From positions 1,186,728-1,250,727 of the forward strand of contig LSYV01000020.1 in NCBI GenBank assembly GCA_001584585.1: DNA of 64,000 bases, in the 5' to 3' direction. The DNA comes from Gonium pectorale. Taxonomy: Eukaryota; Chlorophyta; Chlorophyceae; Chlamydomonadales; Volvocaceae. Shown here piece after piece: positions 34,401 through 45,322 of this stretch. Numbering within the stretch: position 1 is the stretch's first letter; each line of letters starts with the position of its first letter. The notes below the pieces were generated by a model. That model ran no database searches, was not told the origin of the DNA, and saw nothing but the letters and a program-made list of their open reading frames with translations. Position numbers and translations under genes: made by a program.

Positions 34401-36271
34401 GCATTGTGCTACCGCCGCTCATGCAGGAGCTACAGACCACCATATCTCTCCCTGTGGGGACGATACAGCAGTGTCCGCGGTCTCCGGAGCCAGAGACGCC
34501 GGGGGCGCACGCGGGAACGCAGCCCACCGCAGCCACTGAGGTGCAGCACATCCCGTCCTTGCCGATCCCGCCGTTCCAGTCCCCGCTTCCGACGCTGTCG
34601 GATCTGCCGTGCTTTCCGCAGGCGCCCATGGCGGACACACCGGAACAGCAGGCGCTGCGCAGCTCACCCGCCGAGCGCGTGACGGACACAGCGTCTTCGG
34701 CACAGCAGGAGAGTGCTTCGGGGCCGCTGCGGGTTCAGTCCCCGCTTCCGACGCTGCTGGAGCAGCCGCGCTTTCCCCAGACACCCATGGCCGAATCACC
34801 CGACCAGCCGTCGTCGCTGGGATCGTCCCCCGACCGTGTTTCCGTCATGGCGCCACTGGACGGCAGGGGAACGGCTTCGCCGTCACGCCCGCCGCCGGCT
34901 CCTGTCGTGGAAGCGGGCATCCTGGACATGGTGCGGCCCTTGCGGTTGGATAGCGACTCGGGGGCCTGCACGGAGGTACCTAGCTCTTCCCCTCCTCCTT
35001 CGGAAGCAGTGGCAGCAGCCATGCAGCACGGCCCGGGCGCGCCGTCGGAGCGCGGAGGCGAGTACCTGGGCGCAGGCGAGGGGCCAGGTCCGCAGCAGGG
35101 GACAGCTCCCGTGCTTGGCGTGGCAAAGCGGGGTGAGGGGGCAGCATTTGACGGCGAGCAGGATGTGGAGGGGATCGAAGAGGTGGACAAAAAAGGGCGA
35201 CAGGACAGCAATGATCTGGAAGTTTCTGAGGCCACAGCCGCGCAGGAGGCCAGCTGCGAGCGCGTCAAGAGCACCATAGGTTCGGACAATGGTGGGCCTC
35301 CAGTGCTGCAGGGCCTGCAGCAGCACCAACTTGCGGAACGGGACACAGCCGCTGAGGCCGCTGAGCTGTATCATGAGATTTTCGGGACGGACAGCGAGGA
35401 GGACGACGAAGATGAGGAGGGAGACGATGAGGATGAGGTGTCGCCGGAGGATCAGGCGGCGCTGGCGGCTGTCCTGGCCTCCGTCACACGCAGTCGGAGC
35501 TTCAGCCGCGCCCTGACCGGCAGCGCGCAGCGCCTGCCGTCCTTGGCCGCAGCCCCGCAGCCCCACACGGCCGCAGCGTCACAGCGGGGCGCGCTCGCGT
35601 CCGGCGCCTCGGCGCGCTCAGCAATGGCACCGCCGGCAAGTGTCGGCGACGCACCCAGCTGGGCGCGTCCCTCGGTCGACGCCTCGGCCTCCGCCAGTGG
35701 CGCCATCTACCGTCTGGACATGCACTCCCGGCCTGCGGCCGCTCCTTCCGTCGCCTCGTCAACCCTTAGCAAGGCCTCTAAGCTGAAGAACAAGGTTGGC
35801 AAGGCGCTGAAGAACCTCTTCAAGGCGGGTGGCAGCAAGGGCGGTGGAGCCGGCGACGGCGCGACCTCCGCAGCGCCCTCCCTCGTCGGTGGCGCCAGCA
35901 CATTCGCAGGCGTCTCGCAGGCGGGCTCAGCGCTGGAGGGCTTGGCGGCACTGGACGGCTTCAGCCTTGCTGAAACCAGCGACACGGGGATGACCCACGG
36001 GTCGGCCGCCACGGAGCCCGGCGGCAGCCTACCAGGCAACAGAGAGAAGCGAAAGAAGAAGAAGCTTTGGACGCGCATGAAGCGCAAGCTGGGCAAGATT
36101 ATTGGGGTGATACCGCGTTCGTGGGAAGTGGAAGCGCTGGCAGCGCAGCGGGCGGCCGCAGGGGTAGGGCCATCCACTGAAGGCGCATCGATTATGTCGC
36201 CGCTGGCGCCGCCGGTCGAGGCCACGCAGGAGGGGCCCGCCAAGGCCAGCACAGGACCGCAAAGCCTGTAG
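16414..36271 (+). CDS. Giant Ala/Pro/Ser-rich repetitive protein (~5,945 residues), 12 exons
   Basis: Exons: 16414-16596, 16685-17119, 17268-20324, 20539-24643, 24846-24958, 25143-27198, 27333-27773, 27976-30735, 30978-31442, 31544-31759, 32107-32281, 32440-36271. All eleven junctions are phase-compatible, so this is one reading frame and not a row of separate genes. No known domain is recognised. In order: helical segments (MTPEELRRALASFEVTVEDV at residue 207; SRLLQLLATVCLMLPPDKQ); poly-Gly; two hydrophobic helices (~1,292 and ~1,359); degenerate AEAPA repeats (~2,100-2,500 and 3,500-4,380); a TASGPAEGLQAAG repeat (2,670-3,100); poly-acidic and then strongly basic stretches near the C-terminus. 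Met 16414 is provisional because an acceptor-like site ends at 16407. A matrix, scaffold or membrane-tethered structural protein is possible but unproven. Confidence 0.75.
18673..18828 (+). other. Possible in-frame intron (exitron) inside exon 3 of the giant gene
   Basis: Donor GGCCCAG|gtacag and acceptor acccgcag| bound 156 bp (52 codons) without a stop. The translated stretch (containing LLTWNHMFCLRPRCFAF) is rich in Trp, Cys, Phe and Arg, unlike the Ala/Gly/Ser/Pro flanks. It is therefore probably intronic. Removing it leaves a protein of about 5,893 residues. Confidence 0.5.
23160..24110 (+). repeat. AEAPA-type degenerate coding repeat block, exon 4
   Basis: Roughly 14-17-residue units of the form ASxAEAPAxxEPAxA follow one another (for example ASPAEAPAPHEPATA and AGAPAEAPAQDQHAAA). 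The same unit fills exon 8. A near-identical 30-base piece starting gcttccccagctgagg is at 23788 here and at 29775 in exon 8. Confidence 0.7.
25261..26538 (+). repeat. Four-copy 'TASGPAEGLQAAG' coding repeat, exon 6
   Basis: Copies begin at about 25,264, 25,798, 26,164 and 26,476, each about 60-70 bases, with a fifth partial copy at 26,222-26,268 (APHVAVSGAAAEA). The shared protein pattern is HVxASGPAxGLxAxGxAxxS. Spacing is irregular, so these are interspersed modules and not a simple tandem array. Confidence 0.8.
28130..30720 (+). repeat. AEAPA-type degenerate coding repeat block, exon 8
   Basis: Nearly the whole exon is built from degenerate 13-17-residue Ala-rich units with an acidic-Pro or Arg-Asp step (for example ASPAEAPAPHGSATA, ASPAEAPARDPLAVA, ASQAEARARDASAAA). 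Charged positions recur at a roughly regular interval, as in an extended or helical repeat protein. Confidence 0.7.
34574..34810 (+). repeat. 53-residue tandem duplication in last exon of the giant gene
   Basis: Two copies of QSPLPTL-x3-P-x-FPQ-x-PMA-x2-P-x-Q start at 34,577 and 34,736, exactly 159 bases apart. DNA identity is high at the start of the unit (cagtccccgcttccgacgct in both), then declines. Confidence 0.8.
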
Positions 36272-36955
36272 CTGTCTGCATGTATGTGCATGGGGTATAC
36301 CCAGAAGTTGCCAAGTAAATGCCAGTGTTAGGTGTTCTTACTGGTGCTGTGTTGAAAAGGAACAACGCTGGTGCTGTGCGCGAGGGACGGCTGATACGGG
36401 TATACTTGCGTGGACAGGGTGCCTCTTGCCCGCCAGTTTTGAAGGATTGCTTCTGGATTCCGTGCGTGCGTTTCAGCAGGGTCCAGGCAAGTACATGTTG
36501 GGATCGTTAACAGGCGAATTTGCAGGGGCTAAGGCCTTACGAGACGCAGGCGTGTTTCGGCGTGCACTGGCGCCCGGCAAGGCGAACAAGACTCATTCAA
36601 CGTCCAGTGTACATTCTTCCTGTACATGATATGGCTTCCTTCGTGTCAACTGACAGCGCCGATTAGCGCATTGCTGGCTCATGAGCGCTCAGCGGAAGGG
36701 CCGCCGTATCAGCCATATCATTGGCTAATGGTTGCAGTCGTGGAAGGGCAGCATGCATGTATCAATGCATGCGTTTGTACTGCGGAGGGTGCTTGTTTGC
36801 CGTATTCTTAACCATTTTGCTAGTCGCTGTAGCTAGGCTTTGGGCCGTGGATGGACATGAAGGGCTCGTCTGGCTTCGGATCTGAACGGGGGGTTATCAC
36901 AGCTTTTGGCGCGGTACTTTTTGTTTACGGAGGGTCACACAGTATGTGTACTGCG

Positions 36956-36970
36956 TGTAAGCACTTGTAA
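36956..36970 (+). terminator. Paired TGTAA polyadenylation signals
   Basis: TGTAA occurs at 36956-36960 and again at 36966-36970, about 690 bases after the giant gene's stop. A 3' UTR of that size is typical for volvocine mRNAs. Confidence 0.55.
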
Positions 36971-37285
36971 AGGTTGGAATAGTGGAAGCACCTTTCAAGA
37001 GCAGGGTTTAACAAACGTCTGGAGCATGCCCACAGTTTGCTATTGGATTAACGTATGCTCGGCTCGGCAGACCCTCGAAGCAACCCCGTACAACACTGTG
37101 TGTAGCGAATGCCTGCTGGCATCGGCATGACGCACAAGCACCCATAAACTACGGGTAGCCTGCACTGCGATCATCGAGTCTGCGCTCTCGTCGGGCGGCC
37201 GCACTGGTGCACTGCAGCCGCTCAGCCACGCTGGTAATCGCCTACATGATGTGGCGCAGCGGCAAGCCGTACGAGGAGGTGGGCT

Positions 37286-37306
37286 TTGTGTGTGTGTGTG
37301 TGTGTA
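37286..37306 (+). repeat. (TG)n microsatellite
   Basis: About ten TG units lie 250 bases upstream of the LRR gene's Met codon. No function is implied. Confidence 0.85.
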
Positions 37307-37552
37307 GAGGGGAGCGCGCGTGAGCGTAGGCTCGGGGATGGCAAGAGAGACGGTGGGTTGGTGCTCTGCTCTGGGCGTCGGGAGGCCACGAGCTGCGAGG
37401 TGTACGACCCCCACCAACACACGGCATACAGGTTCAACTCAACACCGCCGGGTTGCCACATTCCCCCCACAGCACCGTCACCTTCCCCCGGATCAACACA
37501 TTTCCGATTGCCACGCCGAAGCCAAGACTCTTTCACACATCACCCTACCCAA

Positions 37553-40130
37553 ATGGCCAGTGCAGCAGATGCCGAGCAGCATTCAGCTACCATATACGAT
37601 GTGTATCGCTTCGTCCGGCCATTCGTGCGGGACAGGGCGTCGCTACGATCGTTCCGTGTCTGCAGCATCGCTACGAGATTGGTTCACGACCGAGAGGAGA
37701 TGTGTTTAGCTGTGAATGGTGTATCTGGAGAATATACGCTTGTGGCAGAAATTGAACGGCCGCTGAGCGCCATCCTAGCTCGCGGGTGTCGGCCAACCGA
37801 CCTCGCGCTGAATTGCCATGATGCACGAGACACCGCAACCCAGGCTCACTGGTATGCACAACGGCGTAGGAGACATACTACTAGGGCGGTCCTCGTATCC
37901 GATGTGCCAGGCACCGTTCATGGACATCACACGCATGCCATCACCGCCACCCATCTTCACCCATCCACCATCAACTATGCCAGAAATAGACACCAAGAGC
38001 CAATTATATTGCAACTGCTGCGCGGTGCCCATTTTGCTCTCACTATGTCCTTCCTTACCCCCGCAGCGTCGCCGCTCTGTCGAGCTTCGTAGGACTCGGT
38101 GTCACAAGCGTAACTCGCCTGTCGGCACATGGCCTCAACTTTACAGCGACGGCTGCAGGCTGCGCAGCGGCTGCGGCACCGTCCCTGACCTGCCTCACCC
38201 TGTCGGGCTGCCGGCTGCAGCACCTGCCGGTCGTAATCACTGCAGTCCGCACCTCCTTGCGGGAGCTGTCCCTTGCGCACTGCACCGCCTGGCCGCCGGA
38301 CCTTGGCCCCGCGCTCCGTACGTGCCCCTGCCTGAAGCGCTTGACGCTTCATAACGACCTCGACACGTACGCTGACGGCGACTGCAGCGAAGGTTGTGCC
38401 CACAGCGGCGGCGGCGGCGCCGACGCTGGCAGCGACGGCCGAGGCGGTGTTGGCAATGGCAACGGCGGCAGCTTTAGCGCCAGCTGCAGTGCTGATGCCT
38501 GTGCTGGCCCGCCTCTGAACGTATTGGCGTTGACGGTCAGCGGACTGACCGCGCTGACGCAGCTCCGGGAGCTCAGCCTCGACCTGCGGCTGTCGGCTTA
38601 CGAAGCTACGTGCCACGCCGCCGTTGATGGCCTGTACGGCGGTACAGCAAGCGTAAACGGGGACGGAGAACTGACGGGGCAGTTGGCGGCCGAGCTCGCC
38701 GATGGCCTGGCCAACCTGACGCATCTTACGCGGCTGGAGCTGGGGGAGGCGGGGTCCGTGCCGCACCCCGACTGGCGCGTGCGCCTGCTGGCCTCACTGG
38801 CCCGCCTGCCCCGCCTGGCTGAGCTGACGTGGCCGCGGCTCGAGTGCGATGCCGCCGCGTCACGGGCACTAGCGACATGTTCGTCCCTCACGGCGCTGAG
38901 CGTGGAGAAGTTCCGGGCGCCGGGACCACTGGCGGCCGTCACGCTGGCAGCGGCAGCGACTGCGGGAGGGACACCGGCGTCGCCAGCGGACGGCAATGCT
39001 GCAGCGGACGGTGCTGTTGGCGCCCCGGGCTTATCCATAACCGCACCGACGGGTGTGGCGGTGGCGAGGATGGCAGCGGCGGGAGCAGGGCAGGAGGCGC
39101 GCGAGGCGGCGCCTGCAGCGGCTGACGTGGATTCGGCCGCGGCAGGCTGCCACCCGATGCTGCTGCCGCTGCCCCCGAACCTCAGACGCTTGACCGCGCG
39201 CTACAGCGGCCTCGGCGGCGTCTCCATTGCGGCGTTGGCGGCGCTGCAGCTCCCACCGGGCCTGGAGCAGCTCCAGCTCCGAAACCCAAAGCTGGAGATC
39301 GGTGACACAGACGTGCAGCAGCCCGCCGGGACCCGTCTCCTTCCGGTGGCGGCCCTGGCGCTGGGCCTGGGTCTTGCAAAGCTAGCGACACACTGCCCGG
39401 GCCTCCACACGCTGCGGGTCATTAACGAGAGCCGGCAGCGCAATGCGCTGGCGGCGCCGGTGGGCTGGGCGCGCGACAGCGGTGGAGGCGGAGGCGGGGC
39501 CGGCGGCGGCCACGCGCCATGGCTGTCGGCGCTGTCGGGGCTGCGCTCTCTGCGGCGGCTGACGCTGAGCGGTCTGCAGCTGGGCAAGGTGGACGCGGAG
39601 GCTCTGGCTCGATGCGCCACGGGGCTGGAGGTGCGGTGCGGTTGGGCGGGTTGCCACTCCGTCCCATGTGGCCACTGATTGGTATCGGCGACGTTAGGGC
39701 CCCACGGCATCCCTAGCGCTGACGATGACAGCACCCGAACTCAAGCCTGCATTCTGGGAGCGCGGGTCGCACTTTGGTGCCCAGGCCACATGTCGCGTCC
39801 AACGGGTATGGCCGTTTGGTATGCACTGTAGTTAGGGCAGGGTCTCGGTGGTTCTCATCACGGGAGGGCTGCATGTCCCTCCCGCTGTCTGCGCCCTTTC
39901 TCGCCTCTCCGCCTGTAACCTTTCCACAGAAAAAAAAACTGGATTTTGGAGTTAAAAAGCTCTTCGTCCCGATCACATACTTGTGCATTGTCCGCCTTCC
40001 ACACCCACACCATGCCCTCCTGCAGGAGCTGTATCTTGTGCCGCTGGGGAGCGTCTCATCGGCCGCCGTGCCGGTCCTGCGCGGCATGGGCCTGCGCCGC
40101 CTGGTGCTGCCGTACGAGCGGCACGCCTAG
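37553..40130 (+). CDS. F-box-like/leucine-rich-repeat protein, 3 exons, 655 residues
   Basis: Exons are 37553-37851, 38067-39630 and 40026-40130. Junctions CACTG|gtatgc...ccccgcag| (phase 2) and CTGGAG|gtgcgg...cctgcag| (phase 0) keep the frame. The N-terminus (DRASLRSFRVCSIATRLVHD) resembles the degenerate F-box of the large volvocine F-box/LRR family. The rest contains irregular leucine-rich repeats: LTCLTLSGCRLQHLP, LRELSLAHC, LKRLTLHN, LTHLTRLELGE, LRSLRRLTLSGLQL and a final LRRLVLPYERHA. Gly/Ser/Ala loops interrupt the repeats, as is common in these algae. Family members are thought to be substrate receptors of SCF ubiquitin ligases or generic protein binders, but the ligand cannot be read from sequence. 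Confidence 0.75.
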
Positions 40131-41272
40131 GCGCGTACGGCAAGCATGCTGACTGGCCCCGCGGAGCCAAGCTCGCTCAGCCCACCCCAGCAACGCAACC
40201 TGACCAAGCAAACGTCGATGCACGACGTCCTACAATCCGTGCCACGTGGACCCCCCCGGGACAGCCTGCAGGCAGGGTGTTTGGAACGTATACCCGCAGG
40301 GCACTGTTCATCGTGTCATGAGGCAATGCGAGCATAATTGTGTATACCCATCGGGGCTAAGGAACGTCGAATGCTTGAGATAATTGAATTTGTGGCCTGT
40401 CGCTGATGCGGTGCCGCACACCCGCACTGCGCACTATGGTACGGTGCCCGTCAGCCCGTGCGTGCGTCCTGGTCGTACCGCTGGTGAAGCGGTGCGTGCA
40501 CATACACTATCTACACATCTCCTGGCATATTGGTTGTGATGGGCCAGCCGTTGGCTGGCCCACCACTGGTCACCGGTGCGCTGGCCCATCGGTGAGCACC
40601 GTATGTGCCCCAGGGCCAAAAGCGCTGTAAGCGTCAGCATACCGGTACTTGACGCGCAGCGCACGAAACCTTCCTCTGCGAGAGGGGAGCGGGGAAAAGC
40701 AGCGAAGGCACCACAGGCCCGTTGATGCACACTCTCTTGCCCCTTAATAGGTAGCCAAGCTGGGTGTGGAGCACAAGTGCAGTGCGGGCGTCTTAACGCT
40801 TGCAACACGGCTCCGCAACTCGACATTGCAAAGATTCTCGAGGTCCCCTGCCCACCCCGAAGCAACAGCTGCCTTGCCGTCCCAGCCTCGCCCGCAAAGG
40901 TCGCGCCGCATCCAGCCCCTGAAGCTGGCAAGCATGTCTTTTGGAGACCCTTACCTATTGGAGACCCTTAACGCCTTCCACTTCAGTGCTAGAGGCCTGT
41001 GCGGCGGGCCTGTAGCATTTGGCCGTACAGATACGTCCGCGAGCTCTGGTAAGAACTCAAAGTTGACAGGGACCACGCGGTCCTGTATATCGCGCCTCTC
41101 TAAGTAAGTCACATCCGGCAGCCGTGGCAACAGCCACGGCCACCAGCAACACAGGGCCGTGCTGCAGGCCGGCCAGCCACCAACAGTACCAGGAAGGAGG
41201 TCAGCAACAGTGACAGCGACGGAAACACCGCCGGCGACGGGGACGTTTCCAAAAGCACTCGCGGAGGCGCAC
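40131..41272. other. Convergent intergenic/3' UTR region
   Basis: Between the LRR gene (+) and the first sulfotransferase (-). It holds a TGTAA at 40626 (+) and a small inverted repeat around 41,120 (gccgtggcaacagccacggc). ORFs here lack coding bias, and no transposon is recognised. Confidence 0.45.
40626..40630 (+). terminator. Candidate TGTAA polyadenylation signal
   Basis: Lies about 500 bases after the LRR gene's stop and is the first plus-strand TGTAA there. Confidence 0.45.
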
Positions 41273-44200
41273 CTATCTCACCCTCCTCCTTTCCATCTCC
41301 TCCCCCATCTCCTCCTCCGCCTCGTTCTCTCGGAAGTCCATGACCCTGCCGCCCGCATCGCCCTCAACCCCGGCACCATCCACGATCGTGGATGCCTTTC
41401 GCACGCCACGGCCAGCTGCCGGCTCTGGCAGTGGCGGCGCCCGCGGTGCGAAGCTCAGCAGCCCGCATGGATGGCGCTTCGCGTCCAGGAGCCGCCGCGC
41501 CTCCTCTGCCGAGGTATCGACAGTAGGGTGCGGGTGCAGGCCCAGGCTCCGCGCAGCCGACATCAGCAGCCGATCCAGAAAGCTGACAACGCGGCCGGTC
41601 CTGAGGGCGGGTCCAAACGAATGTGCCGCCTCGTACGGTGCCACGTGCCAGGTAAGGTGTGTCAGTCATGACGAGGGGGCACGCAGCAAGGCGCGGCGAA
41701 CGGATGGGACTAGGGCGGGATTGTGAGGACTGTCCAGCGACGGCCAGCTGGCCAAGATGACGCTTGGGCAGGTTCACTACATGTGGCGCCCCCCGTTGCC
41801 CCCAAGCAACCGTGCCACCCGCGGCTGCGTCGTGCGTCAACCCCTCAGCATGCACGGGACGCGATGTGCGAGGAGGAAAAGGTGCAGGTCATCAGTATTC
41901 AGGAGAGACTCCAGTACGTATGCTATGCAATCCGCCCGTGTGCTCCTACATCCGAGGGGAACCACCTGCCTCCTCCACCTCCACGCCCTTGCCCCGGCTC
42001 GCCTGTACAGCTGCCTGTCCGGCTCCTGCAGCGGCAGCACCTCGGCCAGCAGCTTCTCGTTGCGGCAGCCCTCGGCGTCCACGCTGAAGTTCATCTTCTT
42101 GGACACATCGTGCGACGTCCGTGTTTGCACCTGCGAACAGGCACCAGGAACCGGGGTTGGTGGGGTGCAGCGCACCGTTCGCTCGGGTGACGAAGCGGAA
42201 CTGCACATACACCGGCGCCAGGCTCCCCAGGAGGCAAGGATTCGCGAGCCTCAAGGTTTGCGGCTTGCCCTGTGCACATTGCACACCTCCCCTCCCTCGC
42301 AGCGGACGCATCTGGCACCCCTGCTGCCTCACGCATTCATCCCCCTCACCACATACCGCCCCGGCCAGCTATCGCCCTATCTGCAGTTAAGCCCTCTCCG
42401 CCCACGCGCAGCCTACATCTGCCACTGTGGCGCTCCAACCCAGCCCCTGCCGCATGATGACCTCAGTCGCCTCGCTCCCCGCGTCCAGATCCATGACCAG
42501 GTCGAAGGTGAGCAGCTGTTGCCGTGCCAGGCCCACGTGCTCGGAGCCCAGCGTCCCGAGAGGCGTGTGAAAGCCCGCCTCACCGAGGAAGGACCTGCAG
42601 TGCGGGAGCCGGGGCAGGCGGAGGCCGGGACGAGCCGGGAAATGAGAGCGGGTGGAGGTGAGGGGATGCGGTGCGAGGCCGGGGCGAGGCATGCTGTGAG
42701 AGACCTGAACCTACGTTTGTGTAGAGGGACGCGTCGGGCAGGTGCTGTTGGCACACGGGAGGGCGCGCAATGGTTCAACCCAGATGGACCTTCGCATGGG
42801 CTGCTCCACGCGGCAGGGGAAGGGGCCACGGCGCCCTTGCGGGGCTCGTGAACATGGACCCGCCTGCCCGTTTGCAACTGTGGTTGCTGCTGATCAAGGC
42901 CGCGCTCTAGGCCGTTCGGATGTGCCTCGGCTCACTCTACGGCTTCCATCGCCTCCAGGTGCACATCAATCGGTGCGTCGGTTTGCCCACCTGACGTTGA
43001 AGTTATCAATGACTGGCGGCGCCACGTCACGCCAGATGGTCAAGTTATTAGAGCAGAACACGCGATTAAAAAGGTCGCGTGGACGGTTCTTTCTGCGCGC
43101 TGCGCTGCTCAAGAACGCCAACATGAAGTGCATGTGAGACACGAGACGCTTGTCGGGGTTCCTGCAGGGTCACAGGCGGATTGCAGGCACAGACGACAGT
43201 TTTGGGCAGGGGCCGTGTTAGTTGGGGCCCAGCACCGTTGCCGTGGCCTGGTAAACCCTGCTCCAGACGTGTCAGGTCGTCGAAGAGCCCCGTTCATCTC
43301 CTCTCCTTCCCAAAGGAGCGAGGCGACCGGAACCACCCTCCACTCCTTGAGCCCCTCCTCCCCTGCCTGCGAATAATCCGGATCTCGGTACACCTCCCCA
43401 CCGCCCCTTGGCACCCACCGCAAGGTGACCACGTTGACCAGCTGCGCGCACACGTGCGCCGCGTGCATGCCGCCCAGCCCTCCGTGCAGGGTGTACTCGT
43501 TGGACACGTACTGCAGGCCGCGGGACGAGATGGCCTCCAGCCGCTCCTCGCACGTCTGGACGTCCGTATCGCGGCGCGGCTTGCCCCACAGGGACCACCT
43601 GCGTGCGCACGACGTGTCGAAAACGGCTTCGTTGTCAATTTCCGACGAAAGGCCTGACGCCGCCAAAGGCACTGGGGGCAGCCTATGAATGCCTGTCGGC
43701 AGGCGCCACGCACGCCTGCACATCGCCACCCTGCCACAGCCTGGCATTTTATGCACTCGAAGAGACCATGCCCTTTCGTACAATCCCGCACCAGGCCCTC
43801 CCGGACTCACATCGTTTCGGCCCCCTGGGTATAGCCCGACATCGCCGTTCGGTTCAGCCAGTGCGGGAAGTCCCCCAGGTAGGTCGGCTGGCCCAGACCG
43901 GCGTCCTTGCGGCAGTTGCTCAGGCCTAGAGTCCAGAGGAGCAAACAGAAAAACCGGTTTCGGGGCCCTCAGGAGAGGTCCGTGCGAGGGCAGGAGGGCG
44001 TGCTAAACGAGCCTCCGTGACACTCGGGTCACGCGGGAATGCGTTGTGTAAACAGCTCTTGGGCCCCTCCAGATATCGAGGCCCCATGAGTGTGCAGCGC
44101 TTGCGTGTACGCGCTGACTATATGCCGCCTTGCCCCCGCATGAGGGCCCCCCTGGCATTCTCTCCCCGAAGTAGCCACTCACGTGCTGCCGCGCTGAAGC

Positions 44201-44963
44201 TGGTGCCGCCACTCTTGCTGATGTGCAGGTGCTCCACCATGCCCTGCCTCAATACGCGGCGAACGTGGACCCTGTACAACTGCATACGCGACCATGAGGG
44301 CCAGGGTTTGTCGAGGGGTGATGAATTTATGTAAAGCTTGTAACGACACGCACGGACAAGCGGTGGTTCACAAGACGGCTTGGAAGGACATGATGAGGCC
44401 ACAAAATGGTACCAATCAGCCACGGAACGGTCCCCTACCCGGGCGCTGGCCCTCTTCGGACGTACCGACGTGCACCACACCGGCAGCCTTACCTCCTTGA
44501 CAACGTCAGCAAGGACAGCACCCTGCTCCCCAAGCTCCTCCTCTGGCTGCTGACGCGTTAGCCAGAGCAGCACGACGCGCGCCAGGATGAGCCTCCGCGC
44601 CAGGATGGCGAGGACCGGGTGGCTTCCCGCCAGCTGCTCCACCGCCGGCAAGGCATCCCGTGCAGACCGCAATGCCGCTCCCAGTGACGCATTGTCCCGT
44701 GACGGTCGCGCAATCAAGGGGCCGAGCTGCGGCAAGCGATGGGCGCCGGGCGACGACGCGTTCGCGCGCTCGGCGACTAGCCTCGAGCTGGCCTCAAGGA
44801 TCACGCCCAGCTCGTCTCTCAGGAGCTTAGTGTCATTGAAATTGTGTATTTGAGAAGCAATAGTGACGAGCACTGTTGAAGCTTGCAGCTGAAAGCTGCT
44901 CAGCAGACACAATAACAATAACAACCGCTCGCCGCCCAAATGTATTAAAGCAATGTACATCAT
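41273..44963 (-). CDS. Membrane-anchored sulfotransferase, tandem copy A, 8 exons
   Basis: Exons (minus): 44963-44493, 44279-44183, 43925-43811, 43682-43419, 43161-42991, 42594-42417, 42130-41966, 41629-41273; about 605 residues. The N-terminus has a hydrophobic signal anchor (RLLLLLCLLSSFQ), which suggests a type II Golgi or secreted enzyme. HISKSGGTSF (~176) is the P-loop-like 5'-phosphosulfate binding motif, and TLRNPDKRLVSHMHF (~314) is the 3'-phosphate motif of PAPS-dependent carbohydrate sulfotransferases. DVSKKMNFSVDAEGCR lies towards the C-terminus. The substrate is not predictable; sulfated matrix glycans are plausible in this lineage. Exon 4's acceptor (cattcatag|) is weak and was chosen because the stronger one (gcgtcag|) breaks the frame. 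The last acceptor (tacgag|) is also weak. Tandem paralogue of the gene at 49265. Confidence 0.75.
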
Positions 44964-45322
44964 GCAACGTGGTTCATAAATCCTGCTCGGCGAGTAGGGA
45001 CATAATGTGTACAAATATGTACATGCATTTTGCTCAACGACTGCGCACTGCATTGTAGTTTAACTCGACTTCTGACTGACTGGAGATTTGAACATGCCCG
45101 TTGCCCGTCGCCCATGACTCACGCTTGCAAACGGCAGCCTTAACGCATCTGCAAGAAAAGCTGGTAGGCTTTTTATTGCGAGCAGTCGCGAAATCATGAG
45201 CCCGTCGCACGCGGTCGCCAACGGCCCATGCGCGTGGGACTCCCAACTCCCTCCACCGCGCCGTGAGCAGCATCCCCCTTGCCGTGCCAGCCTTGCATTC
45301 ACGGCTGCGCTGCACCCAGTCC
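44964..45322. other. Spacer between the tandem sulfotransferases
   Basis: About 360 bp holding the 3' UTR of copy B and the promoter/5' UTR of copy A, both on the minus strand. It is AT-richer near 44,930-45,060. No other feature is seen. Confidence 0.5.

Larger units (their letters stand above)
36272..37552. other. 3' UTR of the giant gene and 5' region of the LRR gene
   Basis: No coding bias is seen across 1.28 kb. Two TGTAA signals at 36956 and 36966 probably end the giant transcript. A (TG)n microsatellite lies at about 37,286-37,306, within the promoter or 5' UTR of the next gene. Confidence 0.5.

Noticed and set aside
37975..38766. 263-codon minus-strand ORF
   Set aside because: Shadow of the LRR gene's second exon.
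41757..42851. 364-codon plus-strand ORF
   Set aside because: Lies opposite phase-consistent sulfotransferase exons 6-7; no domain.
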